Source: Paraflavisolibacter caeni
Lineage (GTDB): Bacteria; Bacteroidota; Bacteroidia; Chitinophagales; Chitinophagaceae
Length of the DNA stretch: 64,000 bases
Direction of reading: 5' to 3'
NCBI RefSeq assembly: GCF_025628885.1
Contig: NZ_JAOTIF010000021.1
Coordinates: 1-64,000 of the forward strand
Made by a program: the position numbers and the translations under genes. The notes beneath the pieces were generated by a model that worked only from the letters and a program-made list of their open reading frames with translations, was not told the origin of the DNA and ran no database searches. This document shows, one piece after another, positions 28,978-37,598 of the stretch (within the stretch, counting starts at the first letter, position 1; every line of letters starts with the position of its first letter).

Positions 28978-29601
28978 ATGAGCTATATGAATCAGGTCTA
29001 TATCAATAGTAAAGAAAGGGTGGTGATCAAGGATGGCAAAAAGGTACCTAGACTGCTGTTGGGCATGATCCGGGGTACGATTGGGAAGTGTTTTGTGGTG
29101 AAGCATTATAGGGGGAACAAGAAAAAGAAGTGGAAGAAAAGGATCGTGATCACCAAGTACCCGGACATGAGTGGCATAGTGGCCAGTGAAAAGCAGAGAG
29201 TAAGGAGGGATCTGTTTAAGGAGGCAGTGGTGTATGCCCAGTGGGTCCTCTCGGATCCAGAAAGGAAGGAGACATTCAGGAAGACATTACCCAGGAAGAA
29301 GAGGAAGCATGTCTACCAGGCGGCTATCCGGTTGTATATGAGGATGCAGGGGGATAAGCAGTGGCTGAGGAAGCAGCTGGCGGTGAGGGGGATGATGAGC
29401 ACAGGCAGAAGGGAGATGGTGGAGTTTGTGAATGGGCAATGGTCAATGGTGAATATTGGAGGGAGGTGTGCTGGTGGGTTGAATGGTGGGGAGCAGGTGG
29501 GAGCCTGGAGGGTGGTGTGGCAGAAAGAAGAGGCAGTGGGGCTTGAGGTGGGGGATGTTTATAGAAAGGAACCGGAGGGTTTAGAAGTATTGCAGATTTA
29601 G
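28978..29601 (+). CDS. Hypothetical basic protein in a G-rich island
   Basis: 207 residues from the ATG at 28978; the frame is open further upstream (to 28774) but that part looks like translated spacer. The central part (about residues 20-130: GTIGKCFVVKHYR, ITKYPDMSGIVASEKQR, RDLFKEAVVYAQ) is rich in Lys and Arg and has the look of a real, conserved protein; the last 60 residues are Gly/Val/Trp-rich and reflect the G-rich DNA. I recall proteins of similar sequence in several copies in Chitinophagaceae, but no function. The true end may be earlier. Confidence 0.5.
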   Translation: MSYMNQVYINSKERVVIKDGKKVPRLLLGMIRGTIGKCFVVKHYRGNKKKKWKKRIVITKYPDMSGIVASEKQRVRRDLFKEAVVYAQWVLSDPERKETFRKTLPRKKRKHVYQAAIRLYMRMQGDKQWLRKQLAVRGMMSTGRREMVEFVNGQWSMVNIGGRCAGGLNGGEQVGAWRVVWQKEEAVGLEVGDVYRKEPEGLEVLQI

Positions 29602-29864
29602 AAAATGGTGTAGAAGGAAGGAGTTAGTTTTTGTTGTTTTCAGATGAGCACTACGCTGCTTGATACAATGAAGCACCTTTTGCCTCTGATGGGAAGGTCC
29701 TGTATCATCTTTTTTGAAGTGGCGAGTTCAAAATAATTTAAGATGACTTTTATTAGTATGGTTGCAAGTAAATGCCGGTATTGTTCTTCCCAATGTCCAC
29801 TCATTGGTGAACTGCAAAAATCAACATTTAATCCTCATCCCCCAAGTATTTAACTTGATCCCTG

Positions 29865-30074
29865 ATGATTGCTCAGAACATCAGTGGGTTGTGGCTTTCC
29901 AGTGATTTTGAATGGAAGCAGAAGTTGCAGTATTTAGTGTTTCCTGAAGGAGTGGTGTATAGCAAGAAAAATGAGGCAGTTCGAATCGGAAGGATCAATA
30001 GTTTATTTGCTGCCATTGAGCCATTGAAGCGGGATTTGGAGGAAAATGAAAAAGAGGCTGTATCAAAAGTATGA
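29865..30074 (+). pseudogene. C-terminal remnant of a serine recombinase
   Basis: 69 codons: LSSDFEWKQKLQYLVFPEGVVY followed by VRIGRINSLFAAI. This is the usual C-terminal end of Bacteroidota resolvase-type (large serine) recombinases; the catalytic and zinc parts are gone. Its last codons (EKEAVSKV) are made by the left arm of the MITE-like inverted repeat that begins at 30052, so the original C-terminus has been cut by that element. Confidence 0.75.
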
Positions 30075-30164
30075 TATAGCCTCTTTTTATTCGGGTAGGT
30101 GATGGAATCGATTTTCATTTACGCGATTCTCAGTGCCTTCATTTTACTTTTGATACAGCCTCTT
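30052..30164. mobile_element. MITE-like element, 113 bp with perfect 20-bp terminal inverted repeats
   Basis: AAGAGGCTGTATCAAAAGTA at 30052-30071 is exactly complementary to 30145-30164. The inside has no coding capacity. GAGGCTGTNTCAAAAG-like ends are known to me from insertion sequences of Bacteroidota, so this may be a non-autonomous derivative or an internally deleted copy. No clear target duplication is visible on its flanks. Confidence 0.6.
30054..30088 (+). terminator. Hairpin with T run within the MITE-like element
   Basis: GAGGCTGTATC (30054-30064) pairs with GATATAGCCTC (30073-30083) with one G-U pair over an 8-base loop, then TTTTT. The left arm is shared with the terminal repeat of the element. 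It can act as a terminator for plus-strand transcripts reading from the recombinase remnant. Confidence 0.6.
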
Positions 30165-30496
30165 ATATCAAGGTCTGTGCCCAGAACAGGTACAATACTA
30201 TTTAGCTGAAATGCTGTTCTAATAAGGATTTCAGTGTTTTCTTATTGTTGTCAAGGTGTAATTAGGGTGAAAAAACTGTAAAAACTCTATAAAAAGGCAT
30301 CTTGCTTATTATTTATTCTTGTGAGTTTTTATAAACTTTTGCTTGCTTCTTTCAGTGAAGTCGCCAGCTCCCCGCTGCAAAACAAATCGGCGTGTCGGGG
30401 GGTATAAGATACGCAAAAATCGGTAGCAACCCAGCTACAAAAGCGGCTGCAGTCGCGTGTGAAAATGCTTGCAATAATTTTTCATCTCCAATTACA
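30165..30496. other. Spacer between the MITE-like element and the excisionase-like gene
   Basis: 332 bases. The left half is AT-rich; from about 30355 it becomes GC-rich (CGCCAGCTCCCCGCTGC) and continues in frame into the excisionase-like gene, without a family resemblance in that extension. I see no further feature. Confidence 0.5.
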
Positions 30497-30742
30497 ATGG
30501 ACTTTACTAAAAAAGTGCTTACGTTAAGCGAAGCTTGCGCTTATACGAGGTTTGTTAAGAGCTACATGTATAAAAGGACAATGGCCGGAACCATCCCGTG
30601 CAGTAAGCCGAACGGCAAGGCCATATTCTTTGACAGAGAGGAGCTCGAGCGATAGATGCTTAGTAAACCAAAGGTCAGCCTTGCCGAGTCGCAGACACAA
30701 GCAGCCACTTATCTTACGACTAAAGCCGGAGGTTCAAGATGA
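30497..30742 (+). pseudogene. Excisionase-like HTH protein gene with in-frame amber stop
   Basis: The ATG at 30497 opens a small helix-turn-helix protein of the excisionase/MerR type: VLTLSEACAYTRFVKSYMYKRT, then GKAIFFDREELER. At that point, where relatives have Trp (ELExWL), there is TAG at 30653-30655. The frame continues after it with MLSKPKVSLAESQTQAATYL and ends at TGA 30740-30742, which looks like the normal C-terminal part. So one base (TGG to TAG) breaks an 81-codon gene. A 52-residue protein is still possible and would keep the DNA-binding part. Confidence 0.7.
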
Positions 30743-30970
30743 CAGCCCTCCAGCACTTAAACGAGCTTGCCACAAACGCAAAGCGGGCAGAAGTATTCAG
30801 GCGTTCCTGCTAACTGGATACCCATAGCACGATTTAGAGATAAAACCGCTAATGTGCTAACCAGGTCAATCATAGCATTCCTAACGTTTGAAGGCCACCA
30901 CAGCGAAAGAATCAGCATTGTGAGCAGGCAGATTAACGGCAAGTGCACTGCTGCTGATGCCTGCAAATAG
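30739..30970 (+). pseudogene. Frameshifted small mobile-element gene
   Basis: The ATG overlaps the stop of the excisionase-like gene (ATGA). It reads MTALQHLNELATNAKRA and then leaves the frame; dropping one G near 30790 joins it to KYSGVPANWIPIARFRDKTANVLTRSIIAFLTFEGHHSERIS, with a stop at 30968-30970. The segment RDKTANxLTRxIIxFL..GHxxERIS is familiar to me from small proteins of Bacteroidota integrative elements and phages, sometimes continuing into a nuclease domain, which is missing here. Function unknown. Confidence 0.65.
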
Positions 30971-30999
30971 TTGACGATTTATTCATTGTTTCGCCATAG

Positions 31000-31032
31000 C
31001 GGCAAACCCATCTGTTGGCTGCCGTTTTTTTT
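31000..31032 (+). terminator. Possible terminator before the sugar-acid operon
   Basis: CGGCA and TGCCG, with additional AAC/GTT pairing inside, are followed by a run of eight T. The stem is short and imperfect, so activity is uncertain. It would insulate the next operon from the decayed mobile patch. Confidence 0.45.
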
Positions 31033-31226
31033 GCCAACAATGTTTACTGTCAGCAAATTTACCTGTCCAATAAAAGATAGCAAGTATAGCTAGATTATTG
31101 TGATAAGAAACTGATTAAAATCACTTTGGATTAAAATGGATGCCTGCATATTTTTATATCTAGAATACCCCCTGCGTCATGCTTGCTTTTCCATTAAAAG
31201 AAACAACTGAATAAAAAATATAGATA

Positions 31227-32297
31227 ATGAAAATAGGTTTTGGATTATATAGTCATATGCTTACTAATGACTATTACAAAATGGCAAAACAATTGGGAGC
31301 TACTCATATCGTTGCCCATCTTACGGATTACTTTCATCAAAGCGATACAGGTGCCGACGATCAACCTTTAGGAAATGTTCATAAAGGTTGGGGTATAGCT
31401 AAAGAAGCCCAAATATGGTCCTATGAAGAACTGATTGCTTTAAAAAGGGATATTGCCAAGCACGGGTTGATACTTGAAGCCCTTGAGAATTTTAGCCCTG
31501 CTTTTTGGTATGACATTTTACTGGATGGACCAAAGAGAGATGAGCAGTTGTCAAATCTCAAACAATTACTAAAAAACATGGGTAAAGCAGGTATTCCTAT
31601 TATGGGGTATAACTTTTCGCTGGCTGGAGTGGCTGGCAGAACCATAGGCCCATATGCCAGAGGAGAAGCATTGTCTGTAGGGCTTGAGGGCTATTCAGAA
31701 GCATTAGATGTCCCTATTCCAAGCGGGATGATATGGAATATGATTTATGATACCGATGCTCCTAACGAAAATATCGAAACCATAACTCACGTAGAACTTA
31801 TGAAGCGATACAAGCACTTTATAAATGAAATGATACCAGTAGCAGAAGAGGCTGGCGTAAAACTAGCAGTCCACCCAGATGACCCTCCACTTAAAGAAGT
31901 AAGGCGGCAACCAAGATTGGGATATCATCCAGATCATTATAAAGAAGTAATGGAACTTGACCAAAGTTCGAGCCATGTAATGGAACTATGTTTAGGAACC
32001 ATGGCCGAAATGGAGGATTCTAATATATATGAGGCATTGGAATATTTTGCAAAGAACAATAAAATTGGATACATACATTTCCGTAATATCAAAGGAAAGG
32101 TACCCCATTATAAAGAGGCATTCATTGATGACGGTGATATAGATATGGGAAAAATAATTAGGATATTACGAAAGCACAAATTTGAAGGTGTCCTTATTCC
32201 CGACCATGCACCTCAGGTTACAAGCAAAGCTCCCTGGGATGTTGGCATGGCATACGCTATGGGATATATTAAAGCATTAGTGGATACTATAAAATAA
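31227..32297 (+). CDS. Mannonate dehydratase-like TIM-barrel enzyme (UxuA family)
   Basis: 356 residues, somewhat shorter than typical UxuA (about 390). Landmarks are GWGIAKEAQIWSYEEL, the KLAVHPDDPPL motif near residue 215 that is characteristic of UxuA, CLGTMAEM and HFRNIKGKVPHYKEAFIDDGDIDM, which hold metal ligands His and Cys. UxuA removes water from D-mannonate to give 2-keto-3-deoxygluconate. Here it opens an operon of two SDRs, a lactonase, a kinase and an enolase paralogue, so the substrate may be another aldonic acid. Confidence 0.9.
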   Translation: MKIGFGLYSHMLTNDYYKMAKQLGATHIVAHLTDYFHQSDTGADDQPLGNVHKGWGIAKEAQIWSYEELIALKRDIAKHGLILEALENFSPAFWYDILLDGPKRDEQLSNLKQLLKNMGKAGIPIMGYNFSLAGVAGRTIGPYARGEALSVGLEGYSEALDVPIPSGMIWNMIYDTDAPNENIETITHVELMKRYKHFINEMIPVAEEAGVKLAVHPDDPPLKEVRRQPRLGYHPDHYKEVMELDQSSSHVMELCLGTMAEMEDSNIYEALEYFAKNNKIGYIHFRNIKGKVPHYKEAFIDDGDIDMGKIIRILRKHKFEGVLIPDHAPQVTSKAPWDVGMAYAMGYIKALVDTIK

Positions 32298-32301
32298 AAA
32301 T

Positions 32302-33072
32302 ATGATAACAATAGATTTAAAAGACAAGACCATTTTAATGACAGGTGCTTTGAGTGGTATTGCGGATTATGTAATTAAAACTTTGATAGATGCTAATGCA
32401 ACACTCATTTTAACTGATAAGTGCAGTATTGAAGAAGCATATCCTATATTAAAAGCCAGAGGATTGTCAAATGAGAATTATTTCGCTATGGATGTAACAG
32501 ATGCGAATGAGGTTCGTGAAACCATAAAGTTGATTTTTAAGAAATGGCCTGATATAAATGTTGGTCTAGGACATGCTGGAGGTACAGGAATTAAACCTTT
32601 TTTGGAAGCCTCTACACTTGATTTTTATAATTTGGTTAATTTCAACTTTTTAGGTCAGGCTTACTTTGCACATGCCATAGCTAACGAATGGGTGGAGCGG
32701 CAAATTCATGGGCATTTAATTTTTACCTCAAGTTTTGTGAGTAGCATTCCCATGGAAGGGATTACTGCCTATACCTCATCTAAGGCTGGATTGGAAATGC
32801 TTATGAAAAACTTAGCCTTGGAATTTTCCAAATATAAGATTAGGGTAAATGCAGTCTCGCCTGGTAATGTTGCAGTAGGAAAATCCAAAGAATTGTATGA
32901 TAACGTTCCTGATTATAGAGCTTGGGTTGACAGGGTATCCCCTTTAGGAGCACGAAACACACCTGAAGCCATCGCGAACGCCTTTGCGTATCTATGCTCT
33001 CCATTGGCTAATGAATTACATGGACATGCGCTTTTAGTAGATAACGGTGTAGGATTACCTAAATTGGGTTGA
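32302..33072 (+). CDS. SDR-family oxidoreductase (fructuronate/mannonate reductase-like)
   Basis: 256 residues. TGALSGIADYV is the nucleotide-binding glycine motif (normal third Gly present, order TGxxxGI), the active site shows TSSFVSSIP and YTSSK (Ser, Tyr, Lys). The end HALLVDNGVGLPKLG is typical of classical SDRs. Located 4 bases after the dehydratase gene, as in uxuA-uxuB type pairs where the reductase acts before the dehydratase on a keto-acid. Confidence 0.88.
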   Translation: MITIDLKDKTILMTGALSGIADYVIKTLIDANATLILTDKCSIEEAYPILKARGLSNENYFAMDVTDANEVRETIKLIFKKWPDINVGLGHAGGTGIKPFLEASTLDFYNLVNFNFLGQAYFAHAIANEWVERQIHGHLIFTSSFVSSIPMEGITAYTSSKAGLEMLMKNLALEFSKYKIRVNAVSPGNVAVGKSKELYDNVPDYRAWVDRVSPLGARNTPEAIANAFAYLCSPLANELHGHALLVDNGVGLPKLG

Positions 33073-33074
33073 TA

Positions 33075-34133
33075 ATGGAACAGATATTCTATGTAGGATC
33101 ATATTCGAAGAAGGGAGGCTATTTTCCAAGAATTTCTGGAGAGGGCCTAACCAAATGTGCTTTAAATGTAAAAACAGGTGAACTGAAAAAAAAAGAATCA
33201 TATCAGGAAGTGCCAAATGCAACCTATTTGACGAAATATGGGAGTGAAATATTACTTGTGGCTTCGGATGAATATTATAACCCTGGCAATGTTTTATCTG
33301 TTGCTTTACAAAAAGATACATTAGTACCATTGTCATCGCAGAGTACACATGGTGCGGCTACTTGTCATTTGAGTGTGAATGATGTAGTAGATATGGTTTT
33401 TGTTGTTTCATATTTGGATAGTAGGCTTTCAGTGCATGATATGAAAGAAGGGAAACTGTCGCCGGCAAAATATGTTTATCAATATCAAGGTCATGGGCCA
33501 AATAAGGAACGACAAGAGCAGAGTCATGCTCACTGTGCGCAGGTTTCATCTGATGGGAAATGGCTCTATGTCTGTGATCTTGGTAGCGATAAAATATGGA
33601 TACATGATATTGAGAACCTTACTGGTGAGTTTACGGACGTAATAGGGATAACAGTGCCGTCGGGTTATGGTCCCAGACATTTGGTTTTTGGAGAAAAGTT
33701 CACCCATGTATATGTGATCTGCGAACTGAATGCACATGTGCTTACCTACAATAGAAATGAAGAAACGGGAATGTTGACACTAATAGATGATCAGGCAACT
33801 TTACCGGAAAATTATGATGGGATTCCTTCAGCCGCTGCAATTAGGATGCACCCCTCTAAAAACACTCTTTATATATCCAATAGAATTCATAATAGCATTG
33901 CCGTTTTTTCTATAAATAGGTTTACGGGAACATTAACTTTTGAAACCAGGATCGACACAGAAGGAAACGAGCCGAGGGATTTTGATTTTGATCCTAGTGG
34001 AGAATGGTTAGTATGTGCAAATCAGGATTCTGATACAATCGTATCAATTAAATTGGATGCTAATACTGGACTGCCGACTTCAGGCGTTAAATCGGTCTTG
34101 GAATGTGGAACACCGGTTTGCGTGCTTTTTTAA
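33075..34133 (+). CDS. Lactonase-family seven-bladed beta-propeller protein
   Basis: 352 residues; the ATG at 33075 is chosen over an in-frame TTG overlapping the previous stop. It starts FYVGSYSKKGGYFP and has the repeated blades of the 6-phosphogluconolactonase/3-carboxymuconate cyclase family (SHAHCAQVSSDGKWLYVCDLGSDKIW, GYGPRHLVFG, NEPRDFDFDPSGEWLVCANQDSD). Such enzymes hydrolyse sugar lactones to the open acids. No signal peptide, so cytoplasmic. It fits a step between a sugar dehydrogenase and an acid dehydratase. Confidence 0.88.
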   Translation: MEQIFYVGSYSKKGGYFPRISGEGLTKCALNVKTGELKKKESYQEVPNATYLTKYGSEILLVASDEYYNPGNVLSVALQKDTLVPLSSQSTHGAATCHLSVNDVVDMVFVVSYLDSRLSVHDMKEGKLSPAKYVYQYQGHGPNKERQEQSHAHCAQVSSDGKWLYVCDLGSDKIWIHDIENLTGEFTDVIGITVPSGYGPRHLVFGEKFTHVYVICELNAHVLTYNRNEETGMLTLIDDQATLPENYDGIPSAAAIRMHPSKNTLYISNRIHNSIAVFSINRFTGTLTFETRIDTEGNEPRDFDFDPSGEWLVCANQDSDTIVSIKLDANTGLPTSGVKSVLECGTPVCVLF

Positions 34134-34204
34134 TCTGAAATTAAGATATAATAATAACTCAAGACGGTTATATCATATTTAGGTCAATCTTAAAAGAAGT
34201 ATAT

Positions 34205-34981
34205 ATGTTTAGTTTGAAACAAAAAGTTGCCCTGGTGACAGGCGGTGGAGATGGAATTGGGAAGGCTATTTCCGAAACGTTGTCTAAACAAGGGGCAACA
34301 GTTTACGTGTTGGATGTAAATGTGGAAAATGGTGTGAGAACAGCAGAAAAGATTGTTGACAGTGGCTATTTGGCCTACTTTAAGCAATGTGATGTATCTA
34401 ACCAAAAGCAGGTAAAAAATGTGGTTGAAGACATTTATGACAAAGAGGGCAGAATCGATATTTTAATTAACAATGCAGGTATAGCCCATATAGGAACTGC
34501 CCTAACTACCTCGGAAGAAGATTTTAACCGAATCATTAATGTTAATGTAAAAGGGCTTTACAACTGTGTGCACAGCTGTATTCCGTTTATGAAGAAGACT
34601 GGAGGTGGTGTAATTATCAATATGGCATCAGCGGCATCAGTAGTTGGGTTACCCGATCGGTTTGCATATTCTATGAGTAAAGGAGCTGTTACCACGATGA
34701 CCTATTCCATAGCAAGGGATTTTGTTGGTTTTAATATTCGTTGCAATTGCATTTCGCCAGGTAGGGTTCATACTCCTTTTGTGGATGGATATTTAAAAGA
34801 GTACTACCCTGGAAAGGAAACCGAAATGTTTGAAAAATTATCAAAGACCCAGCCCATAGGACGCATGGGCACCCCAATGGAAATAGCAAATTTGGTACTT
34901 TATCTGTGCAGTGATGAAGCCTCGTTCATAACTGGTAGCAATTATCCAATAGACGGAGGATTCGTAACCTTAAATACTTAA
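34205..34981 (+). CDS. SDR-family oxidoreductase
   Basis: 258 residues of the classical SDR group: TGGGDGIGKA for NAD(P), NNAG, active-site Ser in NMASAASVVG and YSMSK. The acidic residue after strand 2 (VLDVNVENG) suggests NAD rather than NADP. It resembles sugar and sorbitol/fucose dehydrogenases. A 71-base gap before it could hold a secondary promoter. In this operon it may oxidise the sugar to its lactone. Confidence 0.9.
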   Translation: MFSLKQKVALVTGGGDGIGKAISETLSKQGATVYVLDVNVENGVRTAEKIVDSGYLAYFKQCDVSNQKQVKNVVEDIYDKEGRIDILINNAGIAHIGTALTTSEEDFNRIINVNVKGLYNCVHSCIPFMKKTGGGVIINMASAASVVGLPDRFAYSMSKGAVTTMTYSIARDFVGFNIRCNCISPGRVHTPFVDGYLKEYYPGKETEMFEKLSKTQPIGRMGTPMEIANLVLYLCSDEASFITGSNYPIDGGFVTLNT

Positions 34982-35056
34982 CAATAAAAAATTTTAATAG
35001 AATGTATTTACTACGATTTGGAGATAAAAACAAGGAAAAACCTTATTTGAGTAGTA

Positions 35057-36049
35057 ATGGGCCAAAATGAATTGATTGACTATTTGGTCAAAAAAAGAAT
35101 TCTTACTTCTTCCTCCGTTGAAGTAATAGCCTTAAGCGGTGGAGTGTCTTGTGAGATTTTGCTAATTAAAGAGGGAGACAACAAATTTGTGCTCAAGCGA
35201 GCATTGGCAAGACTTAAGGTAAAAGACGATTGGTATGCAGATGTAAATCGGAATAAGATTGAACAGAAATACATAAAATATGTTGCCGATTTTTTGCCCA
35301 GTGCGGTGCCAAAAATCCTATACAGCGATGACGAGCATCATTTTTTTTGTATGGAAATGCTTGACAACGGATTGACCAACTGGAAGGATCTGTTGCTAAA
35401 CAAGCAAATTAATTTGGAATATGCCGATACTGCAGGTAAAAATTTGGGCATCATACATAATAAGTCGAATGGAGACCCAATTGCTGAGAAGGATTTTGAT
35501 ACACTGGTTAATTTTAACGAACTGCGCATTGAGCCTTATTTGATCAAAACGGGTAAGCTTCACCCAGACTTAAGTTCCTATTTTTATGATGAGGCAATGC
35601 AATTGGCATCAACAAAGAAGTGCCTTGTGCATGGAGACTTTAGCCCTAAGAACATATTGATCGGCCCAAAACGATTTGTTTTACTTGACAGTGAAGTAGC
35701 TTGGTACGGAGATCCGTTATTCGATATAGCTTTCTTTTTAAATCACTTTTTTTTAAAGTCTTTATATATACCTGGGAAGGCAAATGAATTTATGGAATTG
35801 GCAAGGGTTGCCTTGAAGAGTTATATGTCAAATTCGGGCAATGTTATTGACGAAAGTTTTGAATACAGGTTAGTTCGCTTACTATTACTACTTATGTTGG
35901 CTAGAGTTGATGGCAAATCACCTGTTGAATATTTAAATACGAAACAACAGCAGATAGTGAGGGATTTTGTTTATCAACAATTGCGCAATGGCAGATTTGA
36001 CTTTGATGTTTTGATTACCCACTGGATAGAAACCATATCAAACTATTAA
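35057..36049 (+). CDS. APH-fold small-molecule kinase
   Basis: 330 residues with the aminoglycoside phosphotransferase fold: LSGGVSCEILLI as nucleotide loop, the catalytic HGDFSPKNIL loop (about residue 194), LLDSEVAWYGDPLFDIAFFL with the metal-binding Asp. The family also includes methylthioribose and homoserine kinases. There is no sign of resistance context. It sits 18 bases before the enolase paralogue, so it probably phosphorylates an intermediate that the enolase-like enzyme then dehydrates. Confidence 0.85.
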   Translation: MGQNELIDYLVKKRILTSSSVEVIALSGGVSCEILLIKEGDNKFVLKRALARLKVKDDWYADVNRNKIEQKYIKYVADFLPSAVPKILYSDDEHHFFCMEMLDNGLTNWKDLLLNKQINLEYADTAGKNLGIIHNKSNGDPIAEKDFDTLVNFNELRIEPYLIKTGKLHPDLSSYFYDEAMQLASTKKCLVHGDFSPKNILIGPKRFVLLDSEVAWYGDPLFDIAFFLNHFFLKSLYIPGKANEFMELARVALKSYMSNSGNVIDESFEYRLVRLLLLLMLARVDGKSPVEYLNTKQQQIVRDFVYQQLRNGRFDFDVLITHWIETISNY

Positions 36050-36067
36050 CAACATTAAAAGATAACT

Positions 36068-37351
36068 ATGAAAATAAAGCAAGTTGATGCTTATCAAATA
36101 TTTGATTCGAGGGGAAATCCAACTGTTGAAGTGGAAGTTACCCTCGAAAATGGTATAACGGGTTATGGTTTAGTTCCATCAGGAGCATCTACCGGACAAT
36201 TTGAAGCGCTTGAATTGCGAGACAACGATAAGGCCAAGTTTAGGGGAAAATCTGTTTTCAATGCCTTGACGCATATTAAAACGGAAATCGCGTCCTTGCT
36301 CATTGGTGAATCAGTATTTGATCAAAGCCAAATCGACAGGAAAATGATAGCGTTGGATGGCACTCCCAATAAGTCCCGCTTGGGGGCTAACGCCATTCTT
36401 GGTGTATCTATGGCGGTGTCCAAAGCTGGAGCCAATACAAAAGGAGTTCCTTTGTACGCTTATTTGGGAGAGGATAAAGGAAATTTAATTCCGCTCAATG
36501 AGATTCAAATTCTTGGAGGAGGGGCCCATGCCGATTGGGTTAATGACATTCAAGATTTTTTGGTAATCGCAATTGGTGCCAAAAGTTATGAAGAGACTCT
36601 CGAAATAACCCATAATATTTATCATGCCGCAGGCAAAGTAATGAAGGCATATGGAAAGTGTGTAGGTATTGCAGACGAAGGAGGATGGTGGCCAGACTAC
36701 AAAACAAATGAAGAACCTTTTGAGATTTTATTGGAAGCTATAAATAAGGCAGGATATGTAGCTGGAAAGGATGTGGCAATTTCATTGGATATAGCTGCAA
36801 GTGATCTTTATGATGGTAATAATTATAATTTACCGCTAGATAAAATGTCTTATACTCCCAACGAGTTTTACAAACTAATTAAATCATGGTGTGAAAAATA
36901 TCCGATAATCTCTATTGAAGATCCATTTGCTGATACTGATATTAATAATTGGAAACGTTTTGAAGCCGAGATGGGTACTAAAATCCAAATTATCGGTGAT
37001 GACTTGTTCACGACCAATATAAAGCGTATCGAGTGGGGTATTGAACAAAAATTGGCGAACTCAGTATTAATCAAACTGAACCAAATAGGAACGGTCACCG
37101 AAACAATTGAAGCCATACGTTTGACGCAGGAGGTGGGTTGGCTTCCCGTAATCTCTGCCAGATCGGGTGAAACAGAAGATGCATTTATATCTCACTTGGC
37201 TGTGGCCACTAATGCCGGACAACTAAAAGTTGGTTCATTTGCCAGAAGTGAAAGAATGGTTAAGTGGAACGAAAATATAAGAATTCAACGTCATTTGGGG
37301 AAGCAAGCCAAATTCATTGGTTCAGATATTTATAAAACCATATTGAAATGA
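36068..37351 (+). CDS. Enolase paralogue with altered active-site loop
   Basis: 427 residues, full-length enolase fold. Preserved: DSRGNPTVEVEV, SGASTGQFEA, GGGAHAD with H154, DEGG, LDIAASD and EDPF and GDDLF metal ligands, LIKLNQIGT with the catalytic Lys, and GQLKVGSFARSER. Changed: the usual SHRSGE loop is SARSGE (A364 for the His that contacts the phosphate-bearing substrate), and the Glu of DIQEF is D163. The operon of sugar-acid enzymes and an adjacent kinase suggests that it dehydrates a phosphorylated acid other than, or in addition to, 2-phosphoglycerate. A canonical glycolytic enolase is expected elsewhere in the genome. Confidence 0.92.
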   Translation: MKIKQVDAYQIFDSRGNPTVEVEVTLENGITGYGLVPSGASTGQFEALELRDNDKAKFRGKSVFNALTHIKTEIASLLIGESVFDQSQIDRKMIALDGTPNKSRLGANAILGVSMAVSKAGANTKGVPLYAYLGEDKGNLIPLNEIQILGGGAHADWVNDIQDFLVIAIGAKSYEETLEITHNIYHAAGKVMKAYGKCVGIADEGGWWPDYKTNEEPFEILLEAINKAGYVAGKDVAISLDIAASDLYDGNNYNLPLDKMSYTPNEFYKLIKSWCEKYPIISIEDPFADTDINNWKRFEAEMGTKIQIIGDDLFTTNIKRIEWGIEQKLANSVLIKLNQIGTVTETIEAIRLTQEVGWLPVISARSGETEDAFISHLAVATNAGQLKVGSFARSERMVKWNENIRIQRHLGKQAKFIGSDIYKTILK

Positions 37352-37598
37352 GGTTGATGCGTCGGTAGTTGCATGGAAAATTCAATAGGTTTTTGAGTGA
37401 GTTGGGTTTAACCCTAAATAATTATTAAGAGGCGGGTGGTCGATACAACACAATTTAAATCGTCGCTAAATATAATTACTATTTGGGGCCGCTCATAGCC
37501 GAATCATCCCATTTGCAGCCGCACCCTTGCAAGCAGTTAGGTTTTTCCATGCAGTGGTATAAAATCTTGCAACTATCAATGAGAGTTTACACATTGGC
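37352..37598. other. Spacer after the sugar-acid operon
   Basis: 247 bases with no secure gene or terminator. It is less AT-rich than the operon and shows nothing I can name. Confidence 0.4.

Noticed and set aside
29361-29546. Frame of 61 codons rich in Glu and Gly
   Set aside because: It is an alternative reading of the G-rich tail of the neighbouring ORF.
30767-30970. Independent 67-codon gene starting with TTG
   Set aside because: Its start has no support; joined to the upstream frame by removing one base it makes a better single protein, so it is treated as part of a frameshifted gene.
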